The position numbers and the translations under genes were made by a program. 64,000 nt of DNA, from the NCBI GenBank assembly GCA_003712125.1, contig RHLF01000002.1, forward strand, positions 496,001 through 560,000, written 5' to 3'. Shown one piece after another: positions 35,843 to 43,768 of this stretch. The stretch's first letter is position 1. Each line of letters starts with the position of its first letter. The notes under the pieces were generated by a model. It worked only from the letters and a program-made list of their open reading frames with translations. It was not told where the DNA came from and searched no databases. The stretch is from Allomuricauda sp. GTDB taxonomy: Bacteria; Bacteroidota; Bacteroidia; Flavobacteriales; Flavobacteriaceae.

Positions 35843-36241
35843 ATGGAAGTAAAAGTCCTTGCCATTGATGACCAAGAAATAATCCTATTGGCGTTGGAAC
35901 GTCGACTAGGGGAGTTGGGTTATCAAGTCAAAACAACCGACTCTGGTGAGAAGGGAATTCAGCTATTCCATTCCTTTGCTCCAGATTTGGTCTTGGTCGA
36001 TATCAACATGCCGGGTATTTCAGGATTGGATGTGGTACGATATATTCGAAATGAAAGTGATTCAAACACTCCTATTATTGTGGTATCAGGAAATATAGAC
36101 GAAAACGTTATTGACGAGGGCTTTAAATTGGGTATTGATGACTATATGAGGAAACCCGTGAGCTTAGACGAATTGCATGTGCGTATCAGTCGCATTATCG
36201 GTATACCCATTGTAGATCGCAACGCACTTGAAAACGTCTGA
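35843..36241 (+). CDS. Stand-alone receiver domain
   Basis: A 132-residue REC protein: D9-D10, phosphoacceptor D53 (LVLVDINMPGISG), and DYMRKPVSLDEL. There is no output domain. It is closely similar to the receiver at 37.3 kb (shared patterns PDLVL-x-D-x-NMP, TPI-x-VVSGN, G-I-x-DY-x-x-KP), so the two are paralogues flanking two STAS genes. Output is presumably through protein contacts. Confidence 0.87.
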   Translation: MEVKVLAIDDQEIILLALERRLGELGYQVKTTDSGEKGIQLFHSFAPDLVLVDINMPGISGLDVVRYIRNESDSNTPIIVVSGNIDENVIDEGFKLGIDDYMRKPVSLDELHVRISRIIGIPIVDRNALENV

Positions 36242-36352
36242 TCAAATTCGAATAACAACGCTAGAAACGTATTATAAACAAGGGTTTTTGCGACTTTACT
36301 TTAGTGATCTTTCAAATTCCTTTAAATCCAAATCTTTATAAATCATAACATT

Positions 36353-36655
36353 ATGGCATTACAATTAGAGCATAAATTAGGAATGTTACAAGTAAAGGGC
36401 GAGTTGCATAGCAGTAACTCCAATATCCTGATGGACCACTTCGAGTCCTTCCTTGGTGAAATCGATTCGATCATATTGAGTCTTGAAGATGTCTCCTTTA
36501 TGGACGCTTCCGCTGCATATTCCTTAGAGCAATTGTATTGCGATTTTGCGAAATCCAATCGCGTTATCCACATTATCGGCAGATCAAATGACCAGATTAT
36601 GGAGACTTTTATCGAAACGAATACCTCCTATATTTTGTCACAAGATCGCGTGTAA
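36353..36655 (+). CDS. STAS-domain protein
   Basis: A 100-residue protein with the STAS fold pattern: strand LEHKLGMLQVKGELHSSN, strand IDSIILSLEDVSFMDASAAYSLEQL (the position where anti-sigma-factor antagonists carry Asp-Ser), then helix-strand VIHIIGRSNDQIM. The usual phosphorylatable Ser after Asp is an Ala-Ser-Ala context (MDASAA), so phosphorylation on Ser is possible. No anti-sigma kinase is encoded here. It is a paralogue of the next STAS gene. Confidence 0.7.
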   Translation: MALQLEHKLGMLQVKGELHSSNSNILMDHFESFLGEIDSIILSLEDVSFMDASAAYSLEQLYCDFAKSNRVIHIIGRSNDQIMETFIETNTSYILSQDRV

Positions 36656-36752
36656 ACCCATAAGATCTAATCCTTCAAAGTATTACATACAATAATCATA
36701 GGTTGGAGTTAACTATTTAGATTGAGGCTGTTTGGTTGTTTTATTGTTTTGG

Positions 36753-36789
36753 AAAAGGGATGGGTAAAACACGTCCCTTTTCTTTTTTT
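36753..36789 (+). terminator. Terminator after the first STAS gene
   Basis: AAAAGGGA / TCCCTTTT stem with a 13-nt loop followed by a T-rich run. It splits the receiver-STAS pair from the STAS-receiver pair, so these are probably two transcription units. Confidence 0.75.
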
Positions 36790-36857
36790 GTAGAAGCACG
36801 AACTACCACCACCCAATCGAAATAAAAGTCCAAAAATCGCGTTTAAAACCCCATAAT

Positions 36858-37157
36858 ATGTCGTTTCAAATTTCAGAATTTCTTGGTATTTTTTCAGTCC
36901 ACGGTAAGTTGAATGTGGATAACGTGCCCATATTCAAACGTCACATGAACACCTTGTTGAAGCGCAAAAGTAGATTGGTCCTTAATCTTGAACGAACTGA
37001 AGAGATGGACGCCCAAGGCGCCTTCGCGTTAAAAGAACTAGTGACCAATGCATCAGAATTTGATTGTTCCCTATCCATTTTTGGGCGTAACAATAAAAAT
37101 ATACTACCGGTGTTGAAACGCACCAATATCTGCGATATGTTCAGTGACTTTATGTGA
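36858..37157 (+). CDS. STAS-domain protein, paralogue
   Basis: A 99-residue STAS-like protein: ISEFLGIFSVHGKLNVDNVP, RLVLNLERTEEMDAQGAFALKEL, SLSIFGRNNKNILPVLK. The phosphosite region reads MDAQGA, with no Ser at the usual position, so it may not be controlled by phosphorylation. It aligns with the STAS protein 200 bases upstream over its full length, suggesting local duplication. Confidence 0.68.
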   Translation: MSFQISEFLGIFSVHGKLNVDNVPIFKRHMNTLLKRKSRLVLNLERTEEMDAQGAFALKELVTNASEFDCSLSIFGRNNKNILPVLKRTNICDMFSDFM

Positions 37158-37336
37158 TGATTATTAGTGCAGTTCACTACCTAATAATTTATTGGCCGCA
37201 TAGTCATTTCCTTTTATCTAAAGCTAATTGCAATCCAACCGCTAAAACTGGTTTTCCGACTGTTTGAAGCCAAAATCAAAGGAATTCAACGGTAATTTTA
37301 GGGTTTGTTTTACCCAAATTAAATTAAAAAGGAACC

Positions 37337-37738
37337 ATGAAAATACTATGCATTGATGATGAAAAACTATTCTTATTATCCACAAAAAAAGCGCTTACGG
37401 ACATTGGCTATGAAGTAAGAACGGCCAATTGCATTGAAGAGGGTATAATGGCCTTCAATACTTTCGAGCCTGATTTGGTGTTGCTCGATATGAATATGCC
37501 AGAAATGTCTGGAAACAATATGGAAGAGTGCACCGGAACCGAGGTGGTCAAATATATAAGGATGTTCTTAAGGCGGTCCACACCCATATTGGTCGTTAGT
37601 GGTAATACGGATTTATCCGTTAAGATCAAGAATTTAGAGATGGGGATAAACGACTACCTGCACAAACCTCTAAGCAATTCGGAGTTGTTGTACAAAACGG
37701 TTAAAACCATTGGCAATCCGCAACGTACCGCGGTTTAA
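37337..37738 (+). CDS. Stand-alone receiver domain, paralogue with insert
   Basis: A 133-residue REC protein: D7-D8, phosphoacceptor D51 (LVLLDMNMPEMSG), and NDYLHKPLSNSEL. Directly after the phosphorylation loop there is an extra segment of about ten residues (NNMEECTGTE) missing from the paralogue at 35.8 kb. It could change partner choice. A 180-base gap precedes it; nothing I recognise as a strong promoter is seen there. Confidence 0.86.
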   Translation: MKILCIDDEKLFLLSTKKALTDIGYEVRTANCIEEGIMAFNTFEPDLVLLDMNMPEMSGNNMEECTGTEVVKYIRMFLRRSTPILVVSGNTDLSVKIKNLEMGINDYLHKPLSNSELLYKTVKTIGNPQRTAV

Positions 37739-37848
37739 GCTAAGCTTTCACATTAAGGGTTGGTAGCTACAACTAACTGTATGATTTTATTATTGATTGT
37801 TTTGTTCATAACTAATGTTCATTAATGTAAGTTTTTAGACAAAAAACC

Positions 37849-37856
37849 TACTTTTG
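37849..37856 (+). promoter_or_regulatory. Probable -7 promoter element of trxB
   Basis: TACTTTTG is an exact match to the Bacteroidota consensus TAnnTTTG, 33 bases before the trxB ATG. The matching -33 TTG is not clear. A purine-rich GAGAGGAG lies just before the start codon, unusual in this window. Confidence 0.45.
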
Positions 37857-37888
37857 TTTCAGAATAAAATACGAGAGGAGTTAGAATT

Positions 37889-38857
37889 ATGTCTGAACAA
37901 ATAGAGCGTTTAAAAACTGTCATAATCGGTTCTGGGCCAGCTGGCTATACGGCTGCCATTTATGCAGCACGGGCCGACTTGAAACCGGTAATGTATACGG
38001 GAATGGAACCAGGTGGTCAGTTGACCACAACAACCGAAGTTGATAATTTTCCGGGATATCCTGAAGGAATTGATGGACCGACGATGATGGTTCAGTTACA
38101 ACAGCAGGCCGAGCGTTTCGGTACCGAAGTGCGTATTGGGATGATTACCGCAGCAGAATTCAGTGATGAAGTAGGAGGTATACACAAGCTTACAGTTGAC
38201 AACAACACAACGATTGAGGCAGAAACCGTTATTATTTCGACCGGTGCCTCGGCAAAATATCTTAATATTCCCAGCGAGCAGCGATTGCGGGGCGGTGGCG
38301 TTTCGGCTTGTGCCGTTTGTGACGGATTTTTCTATAAAGGCCAAGAAGTAGCCATAGTTGGTGGTGGAGATACGGCTGCGGAGGAAGCATCGTATTTGGC
38401 CAACATCTGTAAAAAGGTCACCATGTTGGTGCGAAAAGACCACATGAGAGCCTCAAAAGCCATGCAGCACCGTGTTAACAGCCTTCCCAATATCGAAGTT
38501 CGGTACAATACGGAAATCGATGAGGTATTAGGAGAACAGGTTGTTGAAGGGCTTCGAATGGTAAATAACCAAACAGGGAAAAAAGAAGAAATTTCAATTA
38601 CCGGTCTATTCATTGCCATAGGCCACAAACCCAATACGGATATTTTCAAGGGTCAACTTGATATGGATGATGTTGGTTATATCATTACGGAACCCGATTC
38701 GACAAAGACCAACAAACCTGGTGTTTTCGCCAGTGGTGATGCCCAAGATAAAATTTACCGTCAAGCGGTGACAGCTGCTGGAACGGGTTGTATGGCGGCC
38801 TTGGACGCCGAGCGATACCTCGCCACTGTTGAAAGCAACGAACCTGTGGCATCTTGA
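37889..38857 (+). CDS. trxB: Thioredoxin-disulfide reductase
   Basis: A 322-residue FAD- and NADPH-dependent enzyme that reduces thioredoxin. Markers: VIIGSGPAGYTAAIYAARA (FAD), EPGGQLTTTTEVDNFPGYP, the redox pair CAVC near residues 141-144, VAIVGGGDTAAEEA (NADPH), and FIAIGHKPNT, GVFASGDAQDKIYRQAVTAAGTGC. It is a monocistronic unit with its own promoter and a strong bidirectional terminator. Confidence 0.96.
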   Translation: MSEQIERLKTVIIGSGPAGYTAAIYAARADLKPVMYTGMEPGGQLTTTTEVDNFPGYPEGIDGPTMMVQLQQQAERFGTEVRIGMITAAEFSDEVGGIHKLTVDNNTTIEAETVIISTGASAKYLNIPSEQRLRGGGVSACAVCDGFFYKGQEVAIVGGGDTAAEEASYLANICKKVTMLVRKDHMRASKAMQHRVNSLPNIEVRYNTEIDEVLGEQVVEGLRMVNNQTGKKEEISITGLFIAIGHKPNTDIFKGQLDMDDVGYIITEPDSTKTNKPGVFASGDAQDKIYRQAVTAAGTGCMAALDAERYLATVESNEPVAS

Positions 38858-38881
38858 TGTCATAAGGATACCAAACAAAGA

Positions 38882-38912
38882 AAACGCCACATCGAAATGT
38901 GGCGTTTTTTTT
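38882..38912. terminator. Bidirectional terminator between trxB and a convergent gene
   Basis: AACGCCACAT-CGAA-ATGTGGCGTT, a perfect 10-bp stem with tetraloop, followed by eight T on the plus strand and a T-rich run on the minus strand. Confidence 0.9.
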
Positions 38913-38934
38913 GGTCAATTGTTTCGTTAAAAAT

Positions 38935-39387
38935 TTAATCGATTCGTTTGTAGTTCTCGGAGAAAGTGCGGTTGCCTTCTTCATCCATATTAATTTGGCT
39001 GTAGGTGTCACCCTGAAGTTGAAGCTCAAAAATAAACTCTGTCAGGGTGTCCAAGGCTTTCATCATTTCGTTGTCTCCATAAACAATGGTTTCATGCAAT
39101 TCGTCTTCAGTAATATAGTAATTGCCATATCCAAATCGTCCATTGGGCTCATCAGGTACGTATCTCGACCACATTACTTTTCCGTTATAAAACATTTTTA
39201 CTTGTCGATACCCCGGGGCCTTGGGAACAGTATCTGAAATATTGACGCCGTCATCATAGTTGTAAAAGCTTTGAAGTTCCCAAGTTCCTTCGATGGAATG
39301 GTAGGGCTTGTCCAGGTCAGAAGATGCAAATTCAGTGGCTGAAACCAGAATCAACATCAAAAAGATCAATCCGAGTAATTTTTTCAT
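38935..39387 (-). CDS. Secreted lipocalin-like protein of unknown function
   Basis: A 150-residue protein with a signal peptide (LLGLIFLMLILVSATEFA, no lipobox). The mature part begins IEGTWELQSFYNYDDG, the usual opening strand of small Bacteroidota lipocalin-like proteins, and ends TFSENYKRID. It is rich in aromatic residues, consistent with a beta barrel. It probably sits in the periplasm. No ligand or partner can be named, and it stands alone between terminators. Confidence 0.6.
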   Translation of the reverse strand: MKKLLGLIFLMLILVSATEFASSDLDKPYHSIEGTWELQSFYNYDDGVNISDTVPKAPGYRQVKMFYNGKVMWSRYVPDEPNGRFGYGNYYITEDELHETIVYGDNEMMKALDTLTEFIFELQLQGDTYSQINMDEEGNRTFSENYKRID

Positions 39388-39524
39388 GGTTGCTAGTGTT
39401 ATGTGTGAGGAATTATTTTCACATATAAGTTACAATATTTGTGAGAAATAATTAAGAAAATTACCCGAAAATCAACAATTTAATAGGGATAGCGTCTTTT
39501 CATTGTCATATTCATTTTATGAAA

Positions 39525-39559
39525 TAAAAAGGCCCCGAATAGATTCCGGGGCCTTTTTT
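39525..39559 (-). terminator. Terminator of the head-GIN operon
   Basis: AAAAAGGCCCCGAAT / ATTCCGGGGCCTTTTTT stem with one bulged base. It ends in a T run on both strands and lies 42 bases past the minus-strand gene stop. The plus-strand side has no nearby gene. Confidence 0.82.
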
Positions 39560-39600
39560 GACTATGGTTGGGTTGTTTAATGATTGATTATTTTGAACTG

Positions 39601-40323
39601 CTAATACTTATGTACACTGCCAGAAACTGACTTTTTCTTTTGAACCGTAGCTTCTCCTGTATACGATATGTCCGCACCGCTGCTGGCATCCGCAATTAAC
39701 GATTCGGATACATTGACCGAAATGTCTGCACCACTGCTTGCATCGGCTGTGCAATTCTTGGCGAACAATTCTCGTGCCCTGATATCTGAACCGCTGCTGG
39801 CATCAGCATCAAAACGTTCTGTTTTTCCTGAGACCTTTATGTCAGCACCACTGCTCGCATCAGCAACCACTTCTCGTGCCGAAAGTTCCACATGCAGGTC
39901 AGACCCACTGGAAGCATCCAACTCAATGCGTTCTGATTCGATTACATTTTGAGCTATTAAATCTGCTCCACTGGAGCTCTCTAAGGCAGTAATGTCAGGT
40001 AAGGTGACATAGACTTTCTTCGTGGCTCTGCCGATGTTTTCAATGGCGTGTATTCTTAAACGACCATTTCTTACGTCGGTTCCAATAAGATCAATAATGT
40101 TTTCATCGGCTTCTACACTGATGCTGAATGCATCGTCTTGAGTGACAAAGACATCAATGCCCTCTGAGGCAGAAACCACGGTGAAATCTTCTGAAACGCC
40201 TCGTGTTTCTTCTACTACTACGCCATTCCCTTTTTTTCCGTTGCCAAAATTGACATCGAAGGCACATGAACTGACAAAGAGCGCCAATACAAGTGCGACT
40301 AAAATTTTTACTAGTGTTGTCAT
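39601..40323 (-). CDS. Head-GIN domain protein (DUF2807) with SSGAD repeats
   Basis: A 240-residue exported protein; signal sequence LVKILVALVLALFVSSCA contains a lipobox-like SSCA. The putative auto-transporter adhesin head-GIN fold is a beta helix. Here its turns are visible as six repeats of (D/E)(A/S)SSG(A/S)D(L/I) spaced about 20 residues, such as DASSGADIKV and DASSGSDIRA. The repeats are also obvious in the DNA. Function of the family is unclear; partner genes PspC and PadR suggest an envelope-stress role. It lies 94 bases after the PspC gene. Confidence 0.82.
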   Translation of the reverse strand: MTTLVKILVALVLALFVSSCAFDVNFGNGKKGNGVVVEETRGVSEDFTVVSASEGIDVFVTQDDAFSISVEADENIIDLIGTDVRNGRLRIHAIENIGRATKKVYVTLPDITALESSSGADLIAQNVIESERIELDASSGSDLHVELSAREVVADASSGADIKVSGKTERFDADASSGSDIRARELFAKNCTADASSGADISVNVSESLIADASSGADISYTGEATVQKKKSVSGSVHKY

Positions 40324-40417
40324 GATTGTTGTTTTAATGATTGGTTAAAATTCGTATTTATTCTATTGTTTCTGTATTAAAGGTTTCTGAATTGTTGAAA
40401 ATAAATGACCAATTGTA

Positions 40418-42160
40418 TTAGTTATTGTTTTTTTCTTCAGCTTTCACTTCGATGCCGTCCTCGTTGATCTTTAGTTCAAAGGAATCCTGATTGTCCTGAA
40501 CATTGATATCAATGCCATCCTCATTTATAATGATTTTACCATTTCCATCGTCATCGTCATTCCAATCATTGTCATCAAAATCGGGGCATTCTTGGCATTT
40601 AAGTTCGCCATCCTCACCCATGATCCAGATATACTCTGTAATCTTTCCTCTGTAATAGTCCCTGTCATTTCGGGTGCCACGGTCAATGTGTCCCTTTGTA
40701 GATCGATCAAAAGAAATGACCCTTCCGGCAGGCACATAAAGGGTAGACCGTATTTCTTGTTGTCTGGCCTTATTCGAGGTCGCTGTGGTCAGGTATTTAT
40801 CCAAGACAACCTCATTGCCCTCAAGGGCATAATTGTAATTTACCTGACCCGCCCGTTCACGTGCCTGTTTGAAGGTTCTTCCGTGACTATCCTTGCGTAC
40901 CCGAATGCGCAATACCGAATCCTCTGATTTTTTGACATTAAATCGTACATCATCGGAAATTAGAATTGGGTTGTCATTTTCATCGTACGACAATCGCATT
41001 CGACCAAAATGGATATTCTCCAAATCGTAGTCATATCGGGTATCGTTCATCCTAATCTGAAGGGTATCATTGGTACCGTCCATGACCAGTTCGTCATTAA
41101 TGGTTGTACTCCCCACGGTCGAAAATTCTGCGGCTTGTTTAACCGCAAAAACGATTAAGGTGCCAACTGAAATCAACCAAAGGCCCAATAGTGCAAACTT
41201 GGCAATATTACCTATCGATTTTAGGTTGTTGACCAAAATCTTCAATCCTAAATAAAGGATAAAGAAGAACGGAATGCCCACGGCAAAGAACAACAGGATC
41301 GAAACGAGCCATACGGGTGCTCCTGAGGTATTTACGATTTCGTAAAAATCGACCCCTGGAAAATGTACAGCGTCTATTACACCTACCGAGAACATGGCTA
41401 TAAACAAGCCTATCAAAGAGGCTGCGCCGATTATAATCAAGAGGATACCGATGAATTTCCCAAATACTTTGAAAAGAAACATGATGATATCACCAATGGT
41501 ATCAAAAAAGGTCTTGGAGCTGCTTTTGACCTTGTTGCCTACTTTATCATAGTCAACGTTTTTTACCTTGTCTGCAACATCATCAAACCCCTCTTTAACT
41601 TTGCGTTCTATATTGCTGATGTTGATGGGCTCTCCCGTCATATCGAGTTTTTGGGAGGTGGTTCCTGCTTCCGGCACCAATATCCAAAGTAAGATATAAG
41701 CGATCAGACCGAAACCGGTAAAAATGGCCAATAAAATGAATATGAGGCGTATCCACAAGGCATCAAAACCTAAATAATACTCCAATCCGGCACATACACC
41801 ACCAATATACTTATGGTCGATGTCGCGGTATAATTTTTTGACGTTTCTCCTTGAAGTGGTAGATTTTGATTGCGGGGCATCTTCAAAAATGTCCTCATCT
41901 ACCATATAATCTTCAGGTTGGCCCATCACCTCGATGACGGCGTCTACTTCTTTTTGGGTGATTACTTGGCGCTCATGCTCCATCTTTTCAGAAAAGAGTT
42001 CGGCCACACGGGCTTCGATATCGGCAATGATTTCATCGCTGCCCTTGGTACCTGAAAAGGATCGTTTTATCGCTTCCAGATAGCGCCTTAATTTAGTATA
42101 CGCTTCCTCATCGATGTGAAAGAAGGTATTTGCGAGATTTATGTTTACTGTCTTGTTCAT
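40418..42160 (-). CDS. PspC-domain membrane protein
   Basis: A 580-residue membrane protein. The first 85 residues are a cytoplasmic helical domain (NLANTFFHIDEEAYTKLRRYLEAI). The PspC domain follows (KKLYRDIDHKYIGGVCAGLEYYLGFDALWIRLIFILLAIF, with its paired helices). A set of four or so helices spans about 210-345, then a large extracytoplasmic beta-rich domain. The C-terminal tail is very acidic with a repeated INEDGI(D/E) motif. PspC proteins respond to membrane stress. The gene begins ten bases after padR, as in many Flavobacteriaceae. Confidence 0.87.
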   Translation of the reverse strand: MNKTVNINLANTFFHIDEEAYTKLRRYLEAIKRSFSGTKGSDEIIADIEARVAELFSEKMEHERQVITQKEVDAVIEVMGQPEDYMVDEDIFEDAPQSKSTTSRRNVKKLYRDIDHKYIGGVCAGLEYYLGFDALWIRLIFILLAIFTGFGLIAYILLWILVPEAGTTSQKLDMTGEPINISNIERKVKEGFDDVADKVKNVDYDKVGNKVKSSSKTFFDTIGDIIMFLFKVFGKFIGILLIIIGAASLIGLFIAMFSVGVIDAVHFPGVDFYEIVNTSGAPVWLVSILLFFAVGIPFFFILYLGLKILVNNLKSIGNIAKFALLGLWLISVGTLIVFAVKQAAEFSTVGSTTINDELVMDGTNDTLQIRMNDTRYDYDLENIHFGRMRLSYDENDNPILISDDVRFNVKKSEDSVLRIRVRKDSHGRTFKQARERAGQVNYNYALEGNEVVLDKYLTTATSNKARQQEIRSTLYVPAGRVISFDRSTKGHIDRGTRNDRDYYRGKITEYIWIMGEDGELKCQECPDFDDNDWNDDDDGNGKIIINEDGIDINVQDNQDSFELKINEDGIEVKAEEKNNN

Positions 42161-42169
42161 TTTTTGATA

Positions 42170-42499
42170 CTATTTTGTGGTGGTTACCAAGTTGACTGCA
42201 TTTCTAAGTTCATCCCAGGTGCCATTGAGTTCTTTGAGAAATAATTGCCCTGTTTCGGTAAGTGCATAATACTTTCGCGGTGGTCCTGATGTAGACTCTT
42301 CCCAACGATAGTTGAGCAAACCCGCGTTCTTCAGTCTAGTGAGTAAAGGGTAAATGGTGCCTTCTACCACAAGCATTTTGGCGTCCTTTAGGGCTCCGAG
42401 AATCTCCGAGGCATATTTGTCCTTGTCCTTCAAAATAGAAAGGATGCAATACTCCAGAACCCCTTTGCGCATTTGTGCTTTTGTGTTTTCTATGTTCAT
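42170..42499 (-). CDS. PadR-family transcriptional regulator
   Basis: A 109-residue winged-helix protein: KGVLEYCILSILKDKDKYASEILGALKDAKMLVVEGTIYPLLTRLKNAGLLNYRWEES, then the wing SGPPRKYYALTETG and a dimerisation helix. This is the short PadR class. It probably represses its own operon with the PspC and head-GIN genes and relieves repression on membrane stress. TAGTAC sequences upstream are candidate operators. Confidence 0.92.
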   Translation of the reverse strand: MNIENTKAQMRKGVLEYCILSILKDKDKYASEILGALKDAKMLVVEGTIYPLLTRLKNAGLLNYRWEESTSGPPRKYYALTETGQLFLKELNGTWDELRNAVNLVTTTK

Positions 42500-42540
42500 A
42501 ACTGCATGGTTCTATAAAATTAACTGTTCGTTTTTTTGTC

Positions 42541-42577
42541 CCCACCCAGCCCCTCTGTGATGAAAGAAGGGAGTGGG
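42541..42577. other. Hairpin in the region upstream of padR
   Basis: CCCAC / GTGGG with an inner CCCT / AGGG pairing. The flanks do not carry a T run in a useful place, so it may be an operator or leader structure and not a terminator. The surrounding 170-base gap also holds the direct repeats at 42618-42654. Confidence 0.3.
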
Positions 42578-42617
42578 TACTTGCTTTTGGTTGATTGATG
42601 ATTGATCGATGTCTTTG

Positions 42618-42654
42618 TTCGTTTTTTGATATGTACTACTATTCGTTTTTTGAT
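42618..42654 (-). repeat. 13-bp direct repeat with TAGTAC core between copies
   Basis: TTCGTTTTTTGAT occurs at 42618-42630 and again at 42642-42654, 24 bases apart, with GTACTACTAT between. A near-copy TTCGTTTTTTTG is at 42527-42538. All lie upstream of padR, on whose strand they read ATCAAAAAACGAA. Possible regulator site; GTACTA is also found before the neighbouring operon. Confidence 0.4.
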
Positions 42655-42669
42655 TGATGCGTAAACTCC

Positions 42670-43128
42670 TTAATTTTTATGTAGGCTAATAACTCGTGTA
42701 ATGGTCCAGTCTGAACCGTTGTTCTTCCAAATGGTGATGAACCTACTTGGAATTGATTTGGCATTTGGTTCTTGATTGTTGTGAAACTTGTGCATGCCAA
42801 TTTCTACAGCTCCAAACCCAGGTATTTCGTGCACTTCAATACTGCCATCGACCAGGGTTCGGGTCACTTTTCCACAAATATTTTCTTCGATGCTTTTTAA
42901 AACGTCACTTTTTGATGTGGCCAACCCTCCCATATCGTGATAAAACTCCAAATCCTCGTCCATTAGCTTGCCCTGGGTTACCATATCACAGGTATTATAG
43001 GCATCGAACATTTCCTTGTCTAAGGCGACTACTCGCTTATACAGATCAGAATCCTCAGCGACTTGTGCCTGTGATGCAATGGCCACTATGATAAAAACCA
43101 ATACCAATATTTTCTTCAGAGTCCCCAT
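42670..43128 (-). CDS. Exported NTF2-like (SnoaL/DUF4440) protein
   Basis: A 152-residue protein with a signal peptide (LKKILVLVFIIVAIASQAQ) and an NTF2-like fold typical of DUF4440: VALDKEMFDAYNTCDMVTQGKLMDEDLEFYHDMGGLATSKSDVLKSIEENI, then ITIWKNNGSDWTITRVISLHKN. Such proteins are small cone-shaped binding or enzyme domains, usually of unknown substrate. It overlaps the preceding DUF4870 gene by one base, so the two are cotranscribed. Confidence 0.78.
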   Translation of the reverse strand: MGTLKKILVLVFIIVAIASQAQVAEDSDLYKRVVALDKEMFDAYNTCDMVTQGKLMDEDLEFYHDMGGLATSKSDVLKSIEENICGKVTRTLVDGSIEVHEIPGFGAVEIGMHKFHNNQEPNAKSIPSRFITIWKNNGSDWTITRVISLHKN

Positions 43129-43610
43129 TACTTAATGAATTTTATGGTAAATGGATACTGAAACCGTTCACCTTCATTGGTTCGAATCGTTGCCAATATG
43201 GAATAGACCACATTCACGATAACAAGGCCGGCTTGGATAATGCCTGTGACGCCAACCGGCCAAAACAGTCGGCCAAATCTGAAGTTATCACTGCTGATAT
43301 GAATATTCAGGTTGTTCAGGTCACTCAATCGATGAAAGCCAAAAAAATCGCCATCAAACACCTCGGGCCAAAACCCAATGAAAAAAGGGATGCTGATAAG
43401 GCCTGCAATGATAGAGTAGAGGAGCATGCTGATTTGAAAATTCAATGCCTGCTTCCCATTGTAATCAACAAATTCATACTCCTTTTTATTGGCCATCCAT
43501 AGGATGAGCGGAAGGATGAAGTTCCCAAAAGGGATAAAATACTTTGAAAAGGTCGACGCGTGTATAATTGCCGACAAATTTCGTTCATGTTTTGTAAGTA
43601 CAGTTGCCAT
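43128..43610 (-). CDS. DUF4870-family membrane protein
   Basis: A 160-residue protein with about four membrane helices. Markers: NLSAIIHASTFSKYFIPFGNFILPLILWMANKKEYEFVDYNGKQALNFQISMLLYSIIAGLI, the standard DUF4870 core (HLS-like start, W-x-x-KK, G-K-Q-A-LNFQ). Function unknown; often a small envelope or stress-related protein. I chose the ATG at 43610, not one 15 codons upstream, because homologous sequence begins here. A TATATTTG -7 box lies about 45 bases upstream. Confidence 0.85.
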   Translation of the reverse strand: MATVLTKHERNLSAIIHASTFSKYFIPFGNFILPLILWMANKKEYEFVDYNGKQALNFQISMLLYSIIAGLISIPFFIGFWPEVFDGDFFGFHRLSDLNNLNIHISSDNFRFGRLFWPVGVTGIIQAGLVIVNVVYSILATIRTNEGERFQYPFTIKFIK

Positions 43611-43652
43611 TTTTGATTGATGATTTAATAGATTACCTATTAGCTTACGATA

Positions 43653-43696
43653 CAAATATATATCTAAAAGATGGTACTATGCAAAACAAAGTACTA
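43653..43696 (-). promoter_or_regulatory. Promoter and paired TAGTAC motif before the DUF4870 gene
   Basis: On the minus strand TATATTTG (43660 down to 43653) matches TAnnTTTG exactly. Upstream of it TAGTAC occurs twice (43679-43674 and 43696-43691), 17 bases apart. The same hexamer lies upstream of padR, which suggests PadR may control both operons. Confidence 0.4.
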
Positions 43697-43741
43697 TAAA
43701 TTAACATTTTATTAACATTAATAGAATACGCCTTTTATGCT

Positions 43742-43749
43742 TACATTTG
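43742..43749 (+). promoter_or_regulatory. Probable -7 element of the Crp-family gene
   Basis: TACATTTG matches the TAnnTTTG consensus and lies 19 bases before the ATG at 43769. The leader would be very short; a -33 TTG is not evident. Confidence 0.4.
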
Positions 43750-43768
43750 GAGATACCCCCTATAAACA

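Noticed and set aside
39660-39990. Regularly spaced DNA repeats that could suggest a CRISPR array
   Set aside because: They are in frame and encode the SSG(A/S)D turns of the head-GIN protein; repeats are imperfect and there are no variable spacers.
42777-42786. A fourth copy of TTTCACAACA (minus strand)
   Set aside because: It lies inside the NTF2-like coding sequence, encoding Phe-His-Asn, so it is probably chance. It shows that the 10-mer alone is weak evidence.
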